Source of the DNA: a virus | DNA: 53,212 nt | Virus record (IMG/VR): IMGVR_UViG_3300023119_000036 | Coordinates: 1 to 53,212 of that record | Direction: 5' to 3' (one strand) | The notes under the pieces: generated by a model | Told to the model about the DNA's origin: nothing | What the model saw: the letters and a program-made list of their open reading frames with translations, nothing else | Databases searched by the model: none | Translations under genes and position numbers: made by a program | In this document: positions 1-8,879 of the stretch, piece after piece | Layout: every line of letters starts with the position of its first letter | Position numbering within the stretch: position 1 is the first letter of the stretch

Positions 1-1279
1 GTTCAAATCTAGCAATTTGGTGTGGCTTGAATCCTGTCCATCGTGTTTCTCGTTGTCCATCAGGATGAGCTTTCATAAACTCTAATGCAGATTCTGCATA
101 ATGCCAATGTTCTTGTGGTGCAAGTTTTAGACTTTGCCAAGCAGGATGATGTAGTGCAGGTGTATCAACAAACACACGATGACTGCCGTAGTACGTTAAT
201 TTACCTGTAGCATCGTCTCTGCGTACTTTACGCACGTTGTGTGCCTTTTGCAGCGCATATACGCCCTCTAGCAAGCGTTTAATGCTAGGCAAGCTCAACA
301 TATTAAATGTAACAATAAACGTTACTAGCCCGTTGTGTGTCTTTGCTAGATAGTTGTTTACGTTGTTCCATAAACGATCAAAGTCTAGACCATCACGCAT
401 ATATTCTGCTTGCTTTCCCCACCCGTCTACACTTACAAATAGTCTAAACGAATTTAATTTATTATATTCTGTAATAAAACTTACAGTGTCTACAAAACGA
501 TTCCAGTTTTTTTCAGGCACACTAGCGTTACTAGTAATACTCATATCTAGATCAGGACGTCCGTTGTCTACAACATAATCTAACACACGAAATGTATTCT
601 TGTCAAGTAGCGGTTCACCGCCTGTCATACGGAAATGTTTTAGTTTAGGATATAAGTCAGGCCACCATTTCCAAAATGCTTCTACATATGGATTGTGTTC
701 CCTAACAGGTATTGGATATTGTCCTGTTTGTTTAAAATACTCTATACTGTTGTGTGGTACTAGCGTAGGATAAGGACCGTTTGCTTCAATATCCTCTGCC
801 CACTTAGAACTTAGATGTGGAGAACAGTATGAACACGCTAGATTACAAGCATGATTAAAGTTTACTTCTAGATAACGTGGTTCAATATCACCTTCTGCAC
901 CTTTAGCAATTACATCATCCCAGCCTTCTTGTGCCCAGGGTTCTGATGAACGATAAAATCTATCACTAAGATGATCTCCCTGCATTGCTTCTACACGCCA
1001 ACAGGTTGAACAACCTTCTGGTTTTTCTCCGCATAGCATTGCAGCACGTTCTTTTTTCTTTTGTGCTGTATTATGTAATGCTTTAGGATTTACTTCTACT
1101 TCTGCTGCATCTATTTTATGCAAAGGTGGTAGAAAACAACTGTTGGTTAGTCCAGTTGTTAAATGAATACTTGACCACAGCCACTTGGCCATACACATGC
1201 TAGGTGATATTTCCTCTAACAAAGGAATCACTTCTAGTGCCGCTGCTTGTGGATCTGTTTCTGTTAGTCTTTTAGCCAA
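1..1279 (-). CDS. Twitch-type radical SAM protein, C-terminus cut by window edge
   Basis: About 426 codons are visible and the frame runs off the window at base 1. The radical SAM cluster motif CNLACSYC (CxxxCxxC) is read near bases 830-860, and MTGGEPLL, the usual SAM-binding GGE region, near 605-635. An N-terminal cysteine set (MCMAKW, NSC, EGCSTCW) precedes the motif, as in phage radical SAM proteins with an N-terminal twitch domain that can hold a second Fe-S cluster. It is a clear paralogue of the gene at 3153-4556 (467 residues), so roughly 40 residues are probably missing. The start is inferred: an in-frame stop lies just upstream and no ATG precedes the first cysteines, so TTG at 1279-1277 is chosen. 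An AGGGGA Shine-Dalgarno sequence lies six bases before it. It overlaps the SGNH-like gene by 16 bases. The substrate is unknown. Family call is strong; function is open. Confidence 0.85.
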   Translation of the reverse strand, partial: MAKRLTETDPQAAALEVIPLLEEISPSMCMAKWLWSSIHLTTGLTNSCFLPPLHKIDAAEVEVNPKALHNTAQKKKERAAMLCGEKPEGCSTCWRVEAMQGDHLSDRFYRSSEPWAQEGWDDVIAKGAEGDIEPRYLEVNFNHACNLACSYCSPHLSSKWAEDIEANGPYPTLVPHNSIEYFKQTGQYPIPVREHNPYVEAFWKWWPDLYPKLKHFRMTGGEPLLDKNTFRVLDYVVDNGRPDLDMSITSNASVPEKNWNRFVDTVSFITEYNKLNSFRLFVSVDGWGKQAEYMRDGLDFDRLWNNVNNYLAKTHNGLVTFIVTFNMLSLPSIKRLLEGVYALQKAHNVRKVRRDDATGKLTYYGSHRVFVDTPALHHPAWQSLKLAPQEHWHYAESALEFMKAHPDGQRETRWTGFKPHQIARFE

Positions 1280-1926
1280 GGATATTCCCCTAGTATGTAC
1301 TCAGCAAACCTTTGATGCGTTTTAGGTCCAGGGTGACTATTATCTAGTGCAGTATCTGCATCAGGAAACAGATTCTTTTTGTGGTAATGCACTAAATTTA
1401 TATCATCTGTTTTAAAATCGTATTGCAAATTAAGATTTGTTATAATTTGCTCCATATTAGGTTCTAGTATAGGTGAAAAATTAATAATTTTTTTTATTCC
1501 TATATTTTTTAACTTGTAATTTGCATAGTTTAAAAAAATTCGTGTTTTATCATACATATTTAATTCGTTTTCTAATGCATAATACTTTTTAGCAAGTACA
1601 AGCCCTTTTGATTTACTATAATGCGGCATTATCTTGACTATATCATTTTTTATTGTCCTATACATTGCTCTGTTACAAAAACTCCAATGTATTATTACAG
1701 TATCATTCACTTCAAAATTAAAGCGTTCTATTTGCCATAATATTTGTTGATTGCTAGATCCGGGATCACTTTGGTTAATACATTCTAAATTTGCAACATT
1801 TGCTACAAGTTGTGGCCAAGCAAACTTGCTAGGATACAATCCTGGACCAGAACCGTTGCTGGCTATACAATCTTGCAAACCATGACCATATGTGTAGCTA
1901 CAACCAAAAACAATTAATCTATTCAT
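1264..1926 (-). CDS. SGNH/GDSL-hydrolase-like protein
   Basis: This 220-residue protein has the block pattern of SGNH hydrolases. GCSYTYGHG at residues 8-16 places a candidate nucleophile Ser10. PGSSNQQI at 55-62 resembles the block II glycine region. DNSHPGPKTH at 195-204 supplies the block V Asp195/His198 pair. Families with this fold remove acyl groups from sugars or lipids, and phage versions are usually uncharacterised. No signal peptide is visible, so a cytoplasmic or virion role is inferred. It overlaps the upstream gene by eight bases (ATGAATAG) and the downstream radical SAM gene by 16. Placement among glycosyltransferase-like genes suggests trimming or deacylation of a glycan, but that is inference. 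Confidence 0.65.
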   Translation of the reverse strand: MNRLIVFGCSYTYGHGLQDCIASNGSGPGLYPSKFAWPQLVANVANLECINQSDPGSSNQQILWQIERFNFEVNDTVIIHWSFCNRAMYRTIKNDIVKIMPHYSKSKGLVLAKKYYALENELNMYDKTRIFLNYANYKLKNIGIKKIINFSPILEPNMEQIITNLNLQYDFKTDDINLVHYHKKNLFPDADTALDNSHPGPKTHQRFAEYILGEYPWLKD

Positions 1927-3160
1927 TTAAAGCCTCTAACAAATTTTCACGTAAATTAATATGTATCGTCTGTTGTCTATATAACCAATGAAAAAAGTTA
2001 TGAATTATAATATCATTACATTCTTTATACATTTCAATCCATTGTTCATCGGATAAGTTTATTAATCTATCTATTTCTTTAGATACAGCTACTAATCGTT
2101 CTTCATGACTACTTATGTCATCATACCGTTCATCAATGATAGGATGAAATGTTTTATAACCTAAACTTTGCAAGCCTTTAAGATCATGTTGTGCTCCGAC
2201 TAATATAAACATTTGCTGGAAATAAATTGGCTTAAATATTTTTTCACTAAAAAAAGTTTGGCCATTCTCTTGAAAAGTTTCTGTAACAATATGCAAATAG
2301 CTGTTATGAAATTTATCCCAGTTGTTATCTACAGTAGGATTATCATCTGCTGCATTTATATTTTCTTCGTATACAAATGGCAGACTTTTTATAAATTTAT
2401 CTGAAATCAAAGGTTTTAAATTAGTATATTTTTCTTCAATACGTGTCATTGAATTATCAAAAACAAATAAACTGCCGTTATCAACCTCTTTACCGCAAGT
2501 TAATATACCCTTGTCTCTATAATTTTCTAATAATGCTGTTAACAATAATCTATGTGGGTGCGGACGTCTGTTTAAACATATAAACTTATTAGGTCTTTTT
2601 TGTAATTGACTGTTTCTTCCTTGTATAATTAACTCTTGCGCATTTTCAAAGTACATGTGAAACTCCCACCAATTATGATAAACGTTAATTGTGCCAAAGC
2701 CTGTATCATCTCTATTACCAGTCAACAAAACAAAGTTTTTTGCTGTGAGATTATACATATCACATATGATACGTATTAGAGTTGTTGCAAAATTATCATG
2801 ATTCCACCCTTCCATTGTATTATAAATTAATATTTTGCATCTACCTGCTCTAATGTTTTTTAGATGTCCAGGTTCTATCTCAGTCATTTGTTTTATTAGT
2901 TCCGGATCTTGGCCGAACATCGGGATAGGATAGAAGTACCTTTGTTTTTTTGTTTTTGTGATAATCTGGAAGGTATAAACTGCTTTATCTTTAACTAATC
3001 CTAAATGTATCCACGGATCGCCGTGTATTTGAATTTGAAATTTAGGATCCCGTAAACACTTTTTCTTTACGCCACAAACAAATCCTGCTCTAGGTACTCC
3101 ATCTAACGAAATACCTAAATCATTTACATCTTGTCTACACCAAATAGGAACTTTAATCAT
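1919..3160 (-). CDS. Unknown protein, possibly glycosyltransferase-related
   Basis: This is a 413-residue protein with no confidently recognised domain. The C-terminal third carries FFSEKIFKPIYFQQMFILVG followed by a GYKTF...IIDERYD stretch. This pattern recurs in phage proteins next to sugar-modifying genes and loosely recalls the TEK motif of fucosyltransferase-like (GT10) enzymes. An N-terminal zone (residues 1-180) is rich in aromatic residues and lacks a DxD motif near a predicted strand. The ATG start is preceded by AAAGGATTAG, a good Shine-Dalgarno, and overlaps the upstream radical SAM gene by eight bases. No signal peptide or membrane segment is visible. The glycosyltransferase link is weak and based on one motif plus neighbours. 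Confidence 0.4.
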   Translation of the reverse strand: MIKVPIWCRQDVNDLGISLDGVPRAGFVCGVKKKCLRDPKFQIQIHGDPWIHLGLVKDKAVYTFQIITKTKKQRYFYPIPMFGQDPELIKQMTEIEPGHLKNIRAGRCKILIYNTMEGWNHDNFATTLIRIICDMYNLTAKNFVLLTGNRDDTGFGTINVYHNWWEFHMYFENAQELIIQGRNSQLQKRPNKFICLNRRPHPHRLLLTALLENYRDKGILTCGKEVDNGSLFVFDNSMTRIEEKYTNLKPLISDKFIKSLPFVYEENINAADDNPTVDNNWDKFHNSYLHIVTETFQENGQTFFSEKIFKPIYFQQMFILVGAQHDLKGLQSLGYKTFHPIIDERYDDISSHEERLVAVSKEIDRLINLSDEQWIEMYKECNDIIIHNFFHWLYRQQTIHINLRENLLEALNE

Positions 3161-4556
3161 TAACTAATCCTTTACATTTGTAGTAAAATTCTACTAATTC
3201 AGGAAAAGTTTCTAAGAAATTTTTGTCTCTTCTCAAATCATACTGTTCAAAATATTTGTAAAACTGTTTCATTTCTCTTGATTTATCTTTAGTTAAATTT
3301 GATTGAACAAAGTCTACGGCACGTTTCATTTTATCTACTTCTGTATCTTGAAAACCGTGATGCCCTACTAGTTGTTCTTTATTTGCTTGCATAAACGCTA
3401 AATCTTCTTGCATTATACGCAGTTCTTTTTCTCCTGCTAGTGCCACAGTTTGCCAATCAGGGTATGTTAAATAACTTATATCTAGCCACAACTTTTTCCA
3501 AGTGTTAGATCCGTTTTGTGTTCTCCATTCTAATAACCACTCAAGTAATTTTCTAAAATTAGGAATGCTTAATAAATTATAAGTTGCCATAATAATTGTT
3601 TTGGCTTTCCAATCTAACATAGGTATTTGTGTTGTTACCCTATTGAGATTTCTTATAAATGTATCAAATTCCATACCGTCACGTATATATTCAGCTTGTT
3701 CACCAAAACTCTCTACACTTGTATACAGATCAAAATCTTTTATTTTATTGTTTTGTATGAGATCATTTGCAATTTCAATAAGTCTATCTATGAATACATC
3801 TTGAACACCAAGATTAGTGTTTATTCCTAGCACAAGATTAGGGTTAGGGTTTTGTTGTATGTATTCTAATATGCGCCAAGTATGTTTGCTTAGTAAAGGT
3901 TCTCCGCCTGTGATACGAAATACTTTTAGGTTAGTATATAGTTCAGGCCATATTTTCCAAAATGCATCAATATACGGATTTTCTTCTCTTGCAAGTATTG
4001 GTATTAGATTTTTTTGTTTCATGTAATCTAAGTTGTGTACTTCATAGTCTCCAATATCGTAGCCTCCGCTTTGTTTTATATCTTCCATCCATTTGCTAGA
4101 TATTTGGGGACTACAATACATGCATGCAAAGTTACAGGTATTATTGAAACTGACTTCCACATAAGTAGGCAAAAACTTTTCATCTAAAGGATTTAATTTT
4201 ATTTTTTCTAATTGTCCTTCATTCCAATCTTCACCACTTTTATAGTGTCTATCACTTAGGTGTCCTTGATTTAAATTTTCAATATTCCAACAGTAATTAC
4301 ATTCTTCAGGTTGTTCGCCTGCCAACATTTTTTTACGTTGTTGTATTTTATGCATAGAATTATGCAATGCATGCGGATTTTTCTCTAGCTCATTTAGGGG
4401 AACAAAATGCGGAGCAGGGTGGTGACAACTGTGCGTATGGCCGTTATGTAAGTGCATAGTAACCTGTGTCCACTTAGCAAGACACATTGAACAACTTACA
4501 GAATTTAATTTTTCTCTTGCAATTTCTGCATTAGAGTTATATGAACTTTTTGACAA
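3153..4556 (-). CDS. Twitch-type radical SAM protein
   Basis: This is a complete 467-residue radical SAM protein. The cluster-binding motif CNFACMYC gives Cys141, Cys145 and Cys148, and ITGGEPLL follows about 75 residues later as the SAM-binding GGE region. Extra cysteines come first: Cys22, Cys25 and Cys44, then the ECNYCW pair Cys86/Cys89. This matches the N-terminal twitch arrangement, which may bind an auxiliary Fe-S cluster. Translation is read from TTG at 4556-4554, because GAGGAGT lies five or six bases upstream and no ATG occurs before the first cysteines. The paralogue is at 1-1279, two genes downstream. No short precursor-peptide gene is seen nearby. Radical SAM enzymes of this kind often modify peptides or sugars; which applies here cannot be told. 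Confidence 0.88.
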   Translation of the reverse strand: MSKSSYNSNAEIAREKLNSVSCSMCLAKWTQVTMHLHNGHTHSCHHPAPHFVPLNELEKNPHALHNSMHKIQQRKKMLAGEQPEECNYCWNIENLNQGHLSDRHYKSGEDWNEGQLEKIKLNPLDEKFLPTYVEVSFNNTCNFACMYCSPQISSKWMEDIKQSGGYDIGDYEVHNLDYMKQKNLIPILAREENPYIDAFWKIWPELYTNLKVFRITGGEPLLSKHTWRILEYIQQNPNPNLVLGINTNLGVQDVFIDRLIEIANDLIQNNKIKDFDLYTSVESFGEQAEYIRDGMEFDTFIRNLNRVTTQIPMLDWKAKTIIMATYNLLSIPNFRKLLEWLLEWRTQNGSNTWKKLWLDISYLTYPDWQTVALAGEKELRIMQEDLAFMQANKEQLVGHHGFQDTEVDKMKRAVDFVQSNLTKDKSREMKQFYKYFEQYDLRRDKNFLETFPELVEFYYKCKGLVND

Positions 4557-4566
4557 AGTTACTCCT

Positions 4567-5484
4567 CTACTCTATATCAATTATTTGATCTATCCTATTT
4601 GGATTAGTATATACCGTTTTAAAAAATTTACTTTGTTGACTATTTAGAGGTTCCTCTGCGATAGGTACCTCAAGTTTACTAATCAACACTTTTCCTAAAT
4701 CAGTTATTTTTTCGTGTAATTCTTCTTCAGTGATTTGTGCTACTTCGTTATTGTAAAAATCGTTGAGATATTCAAAATCACGTACATTGATGTAGTCCCA
4801 ATCTGTGCACATAGTTTTATACAATCCATCTCTTGCACCGTACACTGCCCATAAACCATTGTCTACATCAGCACCTACCATTAACCAAACATAAAGCCTA
4901 TGTAAATTTTTCCAATGATTTTTATGAAATTCATCTATAGTGACCTTTACTCCGCGATCAAGTGCCATTTTCACACCTTCACGGAATCCTGCTCTCCATG
5001 CTTGTTGAGGAGTAGCATTATTATACACATCCGAAAAACAGCTATTCTGTTGTATGTATTGCACATCCCAACAAAAGTCAACCTGTGCATGAGCATTGTT
5101 TGGATCTGCATTTTCATGGGTGCGCATACGTAATACAAAATCTTTAGGCCAACATTTTATGCCGCCATTTCCATACATAAGTCCGTTTACAATATTTCTT
5201 CCTGCCCAACTTATTACACAGTTTGACAAATCGGTATGTTCTTCAAAATCAATTTCTTGGTTAAGAAAGTTTTCATCTATTATATTGTCGCCATCAATTG
5301 TTATAAAACGATCAGTTTCGCTAAGTCTAGCACACGCTTTATGTGCTTCATCTGATCCTTTTACGCCATGCACACGTTTTGCCCAAGGCACTTTGCTACA
5401 TAAGTCTGCGTAATTTTTTTCCGCATTAGGCTCGTCATAGCTAAGATAAATGATATCGTAATCAATGGGCTTAAATTTACTCAT
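4567..5484 (-). CDS. Glycosyltransferase-like protein, GT-A type
   Basis: A 305-residue protein whose first 110 residues look like a GT-A nucleotide-sugar fold. It opens with DIIYLSYDEPNAEKNY, then FITIDGDNIIDENF at about 60-73, where Asp64-Gly-Asp66 would be the metal-binding DxD. YGNGGIKCWPKD at about 124-135 resembles an acceptor-side loop of family-2-like enzymes. The remaining part (residues 140-305) is helical and unassigned. The start follows GAGGTAA about nine bases upstream, and the gene begins immediately after the stop of the 446-residue protein with no spacer. No membrane segment is visible, so a soluble enzyme is inferred. Donor and acceptor are unknown. Confidence 0.6.
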   Translation of the reverse strand: MSKFKPIDYDIIYLSYDEPNAEKNYADLCSKVPWAKRVHGVKGSDEAHKACARLSETDRFITIDGDNIIDENFLNQEIDFEEHTDLSNCVISWAGRNIVNGLMYGNGGIKCWPKDFVLRMRTHENADPNNAHAQVDFCWDVQYIQQNSCFSDVYNNATPQQAWRAGFREGVKMALDRGVKVTIDEFHKNHWKNLHRLYVWLMVGADVDNGLWAVYGARDGLYKTMCTDWDYINVRDFEYLNDFYNNEVAQITEEELHEKITDLGKVLISKLEVPIAEEPLNSQQSKFFKTVYTNPNRIDQIIDIE

Positions 5485-6825
5485 CTAATTTATTACCTCA
5501 TGTCCATAATTTTCAAAATACTTTGTAGTATATAAACTTGTTTCTATTTTAGTAAAATCAGTACCGTCCTCAAATTTAACATTTACATATTCATTGCTTA
5601 TTAAATCTTGTACAGGAATTGATAAAGATTTATATAATATGTTTGGATCATACTTTTCAGTAACGCTAAAATAAACTACGTCATCTGTTGAAAACCCTGC
5701 TGTTTTCAAAAACTTTTTAGTAATTGGATTCAAACTAAACTCCCATTGCTTTAGTTTATTATTTTGTTTAATTACTAAATCAAACTCTCTATCTACATGA
5801 AACAGATACAGTTCTTTACCGATTAAAATTTTAGATCCATTACGCAAATCTTCAAGTGCATCAATATGCAAGAAATTTTTATCTACAGAATATATATCAC
5901 TTGTTGCAAGGTTGATAACACTAATTTCGCCATCTTTAACTTCTATTAAATTGTTTCCAGAATAAAAAAATGTTTCTCCAAATTCTCTTTCATGATAAAT
6001 TTCATGCAGATCTCTCATGTAAAGTTTATTATGATCTAAAAACTTGTCGCCTATACCATTAACTTCATCAAATTTTAAAAGTTTATTTTCATCGTTGTAT
6101 AATAACACATTTTCTACAACTACTTCACAGTTAGATTTTTTAAATTTTGTATTCTTTTTTTGGTCTGCTTTAAGTTTATATACTACATCCTTATAAAAAA
6201 TATGTTGTCCTGCAACATGATCTAATTCTTCGTACCAAACATCTACATGAATGCCATCATATATAGGTGTGGTTACTTCTAATGCAACTGTGTGATCTAT
6301 AGTAGAAGCATTAGTAAGTTTAACATCTTCTACAAACAAAAGAGAATTTTTTATATCAAATTCTTCATCTGCTTTATTATCGCACGACAATTTATAAACA
6401 TTATTATTATAAAAAACAAGTTGTCCTGCTTTATAACTGTCTTGTTTTATCCAGATGTCGACACTTATACCTTCATAGATTTTATCAAAATTACTGTGTC
6501 CGTCTCTTGAAGTGCTTACCCGTGTAAATTCGTGCATAAACAAATTAGCTGAATTATAATGATCTTCATAATTGACTTGTTTTACTACAACCTGTTTTGC
6601 TGCAAAATCGTATATAACTGTATAGTCAGCTGCACTTTTTGTTCCTTCAAGTATAGGAGCAACAACATCCGACGGAACAGCGATAACTTCGTAAGATGTT
6701 TCTAGTGGACGCTTGCTAGTAATTTTGTAGATTTTTCCATCAGCTTTATCATAAGATACATAGCTTTCATTTTGTTCGGCTTGTTGTATCTTGATACTAT
6801 TAATTAAATCTTTTAAGTTAGACAT
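5485..6825 (-). CDS. Repeat-bearing adhesin-like or virion protein, unknown
   Basis: A 446-residue protein not assigned to a family. It contains two similar modules at about 117-172 and 188-243. Each starts IYEGISVDIW or IYDGIHVDVW and continues with an aGQ.vFY...VYKL core. That core (aromatic, spacing, GQ/GD, V-x-Y, Y) resembles small chitin-binding type 5/12 or similar carbohydrate-binding modules, also seen in the giant protein of this window. The first 100 residues and the C-terminal 200 are beta-rich by appearance. It sits between glycosyltransferase-like genes, overlaps the upstream one by eight bases and abuts the downstream one. It could be a glycan-binding adhesin or the protein that the neighbouring enzymes modify. 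Both are inference. Confidence 0.45.
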   Translation of the reverse strand: MSNLKDLINSIKIQQAEQNESYVSYDKADGKIYKITSKRPLETSYEVIAVPSDVVAPILEGTKSAADYTVIYDFAAKQVVVKQVNYEDHYNSANLFMHEFTRVSTSRDGHSNFDKIYEGISVDIWIKQDSYKAGQLVFYNNNVYKLSCDNKADEEFDIKNSLLFVEDVKLTNASTIDHTVALEVTTPIYDGIHVDVWYEELDHVAGQHIFYKDVVYKLKADQKKNTKFKKSNCEVVVENVLLYNDENKLLKFDEVNGIGDKFLDHNKLYMRDLHEIYHEREFGETFFYSGNNLIEVKDGEISVINLATSDIYSVDKNFLHIDALEDLRNGSKILIGKELYLFHVDREFDLVIKQNNKLKQWEFSLNPITKKFLKTAGFSTDDVVYFSVTEKYDPNILYKSLSIPVQDLISNEYVNVKFEDGTDFTKIETSLYTTKYFENYGHEVIN

Positions 6826-7660
6826 TTAATAACACCTTATATCTTTCTAACACAGGTGTTTTATTTACAAAATCATTTTCTGTATAATGTAAAATACCTG
6901 ATTGCGAATAATTGCCAATTTTTATCTCGCACTTTGTATTAATATAACATCCTACTTTATCTAACCAACTTTTTGTAACATCTTCCCATCCTTGACAGTA
7001 AGATTTCATATGTGTAAATGTAGGATTTTTTACAAATGGATTAGTTATATTGTCTACACAATCTAAATTTATAGCAGCTATTGCTGCGCATACGTCCATA
7101 CTAGGAAAACTAGGAGTAGATTTTGGCACAACAGTTTCGTAAAATTTACCATAGTCTTTGACAACAGTTTCTAGTTCTTTATAAAAATTCATAGCAATGT
7201 CATTTTTCTTAAAATAATGAAATCCTGAAAATAGATTAGGTAAATTATTTTCTATGAATGCTTTTCTGTAGTATGTTGTGTCAGCAACATTTCCTCTATA
7301 GTCATAGACTTTACTTGTATAATATACATCGTAATTGCTAAGAAAATCCCACCAACTGTCTATATTTTCTAGTACTAACATATCGGTATCTAGTACAACA
7401 GTTTCCTCATAAGGCGAGGCGTGAAAAAGTTTCCATCTATTTTCTATTTTCCATTCTTTGTCAACTGCATCATCGCCAAAAGGAATAGGAATTATTTTAT
7501 CAAACAAAGATACATAATTATTAGGAACATCGTCGTTAGTTACTAAACTAATAGGCAAATTATTAGTAGCTTTTAAACTCATAGCTAACAAGCATGCTTG
7601 GCCTATATAATCGCCCGAGTCAGAATCTTGTGCTAAAACTAAAAATCCTCTATTGCTCAA
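6818..7660 (-). CDS. GT8-like glycosyltransferase
   Basis: A 280-residue protein with the layout of GT8-like (glycogenin/LgtC-type) enzymes. It opens with GFLVLAQDSDSGDYIGQACL, where such enzymes bind the nucleotide. EETVVLDTDMLVLENI at about 85-100 provides the Asp91-x-Asp93 metal motif in its usual hydrophobic frame. The start is read as TTG at 7660-7658: GGAG lies seven bases upstream, and no nearer ATG fits the alignment to the neighbouring paralogue. It overlaps that paralogue's stop by 11 bases, which points to coupled translation. The pair with 7650-8504 is probably an old duplication. The acceptor is unknown. Confidence 0.65.
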   Translation of the reverse strand: MSNRGFLVLAQDSDSGDYIGQACLLAMSLKATNNLPISLVTNDDVPNNYVSLFDKIIPIPFGDDAVDKEWKIENRWKLFHASPYEETVVLDTDMLVLENIDSWWDFLSNYDVYYTSKVYDYRGNVADTTYYRKAFIENNLPNLFSGFHYFKKNDIAMNFYKELETVVKDYGKFYETVVPKSTPSFPSMDVCAAIAAINLDCVDNITNPFVKNPTFTHMKSYCQGWEDVTKSWLDKVGCYINTKCEIKIGNYSQSGILHYTENDFVNKTPVLERYKVLLNV

Positions 7661-8504
7661 CTGCCATCTCCTGATCTATAATTCTTGAAAGACTAAACTT
7701 ATTCATTACATGCACATTCATGTCTTTTACTGCGATGGCGTGATATTCACCTAGATAATCTTTTTTTGCAACTAAGAATGTCATAGTTTCGTCCTTAGTA
7801 TTCCAAAGTATATCTTGGTCTGTTATATACGTTAATTTACCTGGCATTTGCCCAGCAAAGTTTCCTTTATTAAATCCGTTTAGAATATGTATTGCAATAC
7901 TAAAAGCAAAATCGTTTCTAAAAAGTTGTGATTGTATTTGATACAATCTTCTGTAATGATTCCATTCTTCTTGTATGTGCTTTATTAAATCGAAAAACAT
8001 TTTATTTGTTTCTGTTTTTCTAAAAAACACACACGTTGCCCAATAAAAGTCACACCCACTGTCGCTTATAAATTCAAATTCTTTAGTGTTCCTATTATTA
8101 CTCAAATCATATGAATCTTTATACAATAACAAGTCTTGATCGCTGTCGAAGCAATTCAAAAATAAGTTATTGTTAACTACAAAGTCACTGTCTAGCAATA
8201 ATGTTTCGTCATATGGTGTTAGATCGTATACTGACGACCTTGAAGAATTTTTAAAATTATCTGTTTTAGATGCCAATCCGCCATCATAAAAACTTCTTGT
8301 ATTTGTTTTGGATTCATATCCAACAGAAATAATATGATCAAATACTTCAGGATCAAATGACTTATTTAGATATTCTATATTATCTGTAATTATTGATGTA
8401 GGAAGATCTAAATGTTTTTTAACTTTTTTTGCTAGATAAACAGCTTGTTTTACATAATCTATATTATTGTTGTTTCTAGCAATTACTAATACACCTTTAT
8501 TCAT
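7650..8504 (-). CDS. GT8-like glycosyltransferase paralogue
   Basis: A 284-residue protein, distant paralogue of its downstream neighbour. It opens with NKGVLVIARNNNNIDYVKQA, equivalent to the other's GFLVLAQDSD stretch. YDETLLLDSDFVVNNN carries the DxD motif (DSD, about residues 105-107). The ATG at 8504-8502 is preferred over the in-frame TTG three bases upstream, because it overlaps the previous stop in the same eight-base ATGAATAA style seen elsewhere in this operon. No strong Shine-Dalgarno is visible, so translation probably depends on coupling. Assigning GT8 rests on the DxD frame and on similarity to its neighbour. Confidence 0.6.
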   Translation of the reverse strand: MNKGVLVIARNNNNIDYVKQAVYLAKKVKKHLDLPTSIITDNIEYLNKSFDPEVFDHIISVGYESKTNTRSFYDGGLASKTDNFKNSSRSSVYDLTPYDETLLLDSDFVVNNNLFLNCFDSDQDLLLYKDSYDLSNNRNTKEFEFISDSGCDFYWATCVFFRKTETNKMFFDLIKHIQEEWNHYRRLYQIQSQLFRNDFAFSIAIHILNGFNKGNFAGQMPGKLTYITDQDILWNTKDETMTFLVAKKDYLGEYHAIAVKDMNVHVMNKFSLSRIIDQEMAVEQ

Positions 8505-8850
8505 CAATTTCTACTAATTTTGATACACTTCTTTTTTTCTTTAAATTTACAAATTCATTATAATATTCGTTAGATGCAGTAAAGTATACATCAAGAATAT
8601 TAGCATGGAAATTTTCTAAATCTGTAATTTGTACTGGAGATCCGTTATCGTCAACTAATACAACTTCTGTGTTATCAGTAGAAACAAGAGTATAACAAAA
8701 ATTAATTAACTCCTTTGTCACTGTAAATTGTGCACCAAGATGATAATAAAGTAAGTCTTGATTGTATTTTTCTGCTAATGCACGTTTTTGATTATTAAAA
8801 GTAACCATATAGTTACTAAAGTCAAGTGCTTTTTGAAGACGTTCGTCCAT
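8497..8850 (-). CDS. Small protein of unknown function, first gene of the surface-chemistry operon
   Basis: A 117-residue protein. The first half is helical (MDERLQKALDFSNYMVTFNN), followed by GAQFTVTKELINF and VLVDDNGSPVQI, then a second helical stretch ending in a lysine-rich tail. No family is recognised, though small proteins with this look sit beside tail-fibre genes in marine T4-like phages. AGGAGA lies six bases upstream of the ATG. It is the first gene after the promoter at 8880-8908 and overlaps the following glycosyltransferase gene by eight bases. It is probably cytoplasmic. A regulatory, chaperone or structural role cannot be separated. Confidence 0.6.
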   Translation of the reverse strand: MDERLQKALDFSNYMVTFNNQKRALAEKYNQDLLYYHLGAQFTVTKELINFCYTLVSTDNTEVVLVDDNGSPVQITDLENFHANILDVYFTASNEYYNEFVNLKKKRSVSKLVEIDE

Positions 8851-8879
8851 AGAGATTCTCCTAGTATACTTTAACTTAT

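Noticed and set aside
1-8850. A RiPP (modified peptide) cluster based on the radical SAM genes
   Set aside because: No short precursor-like frame, leader peptide or transporter was found near them; glycan or protein modification fits the neighbours better.
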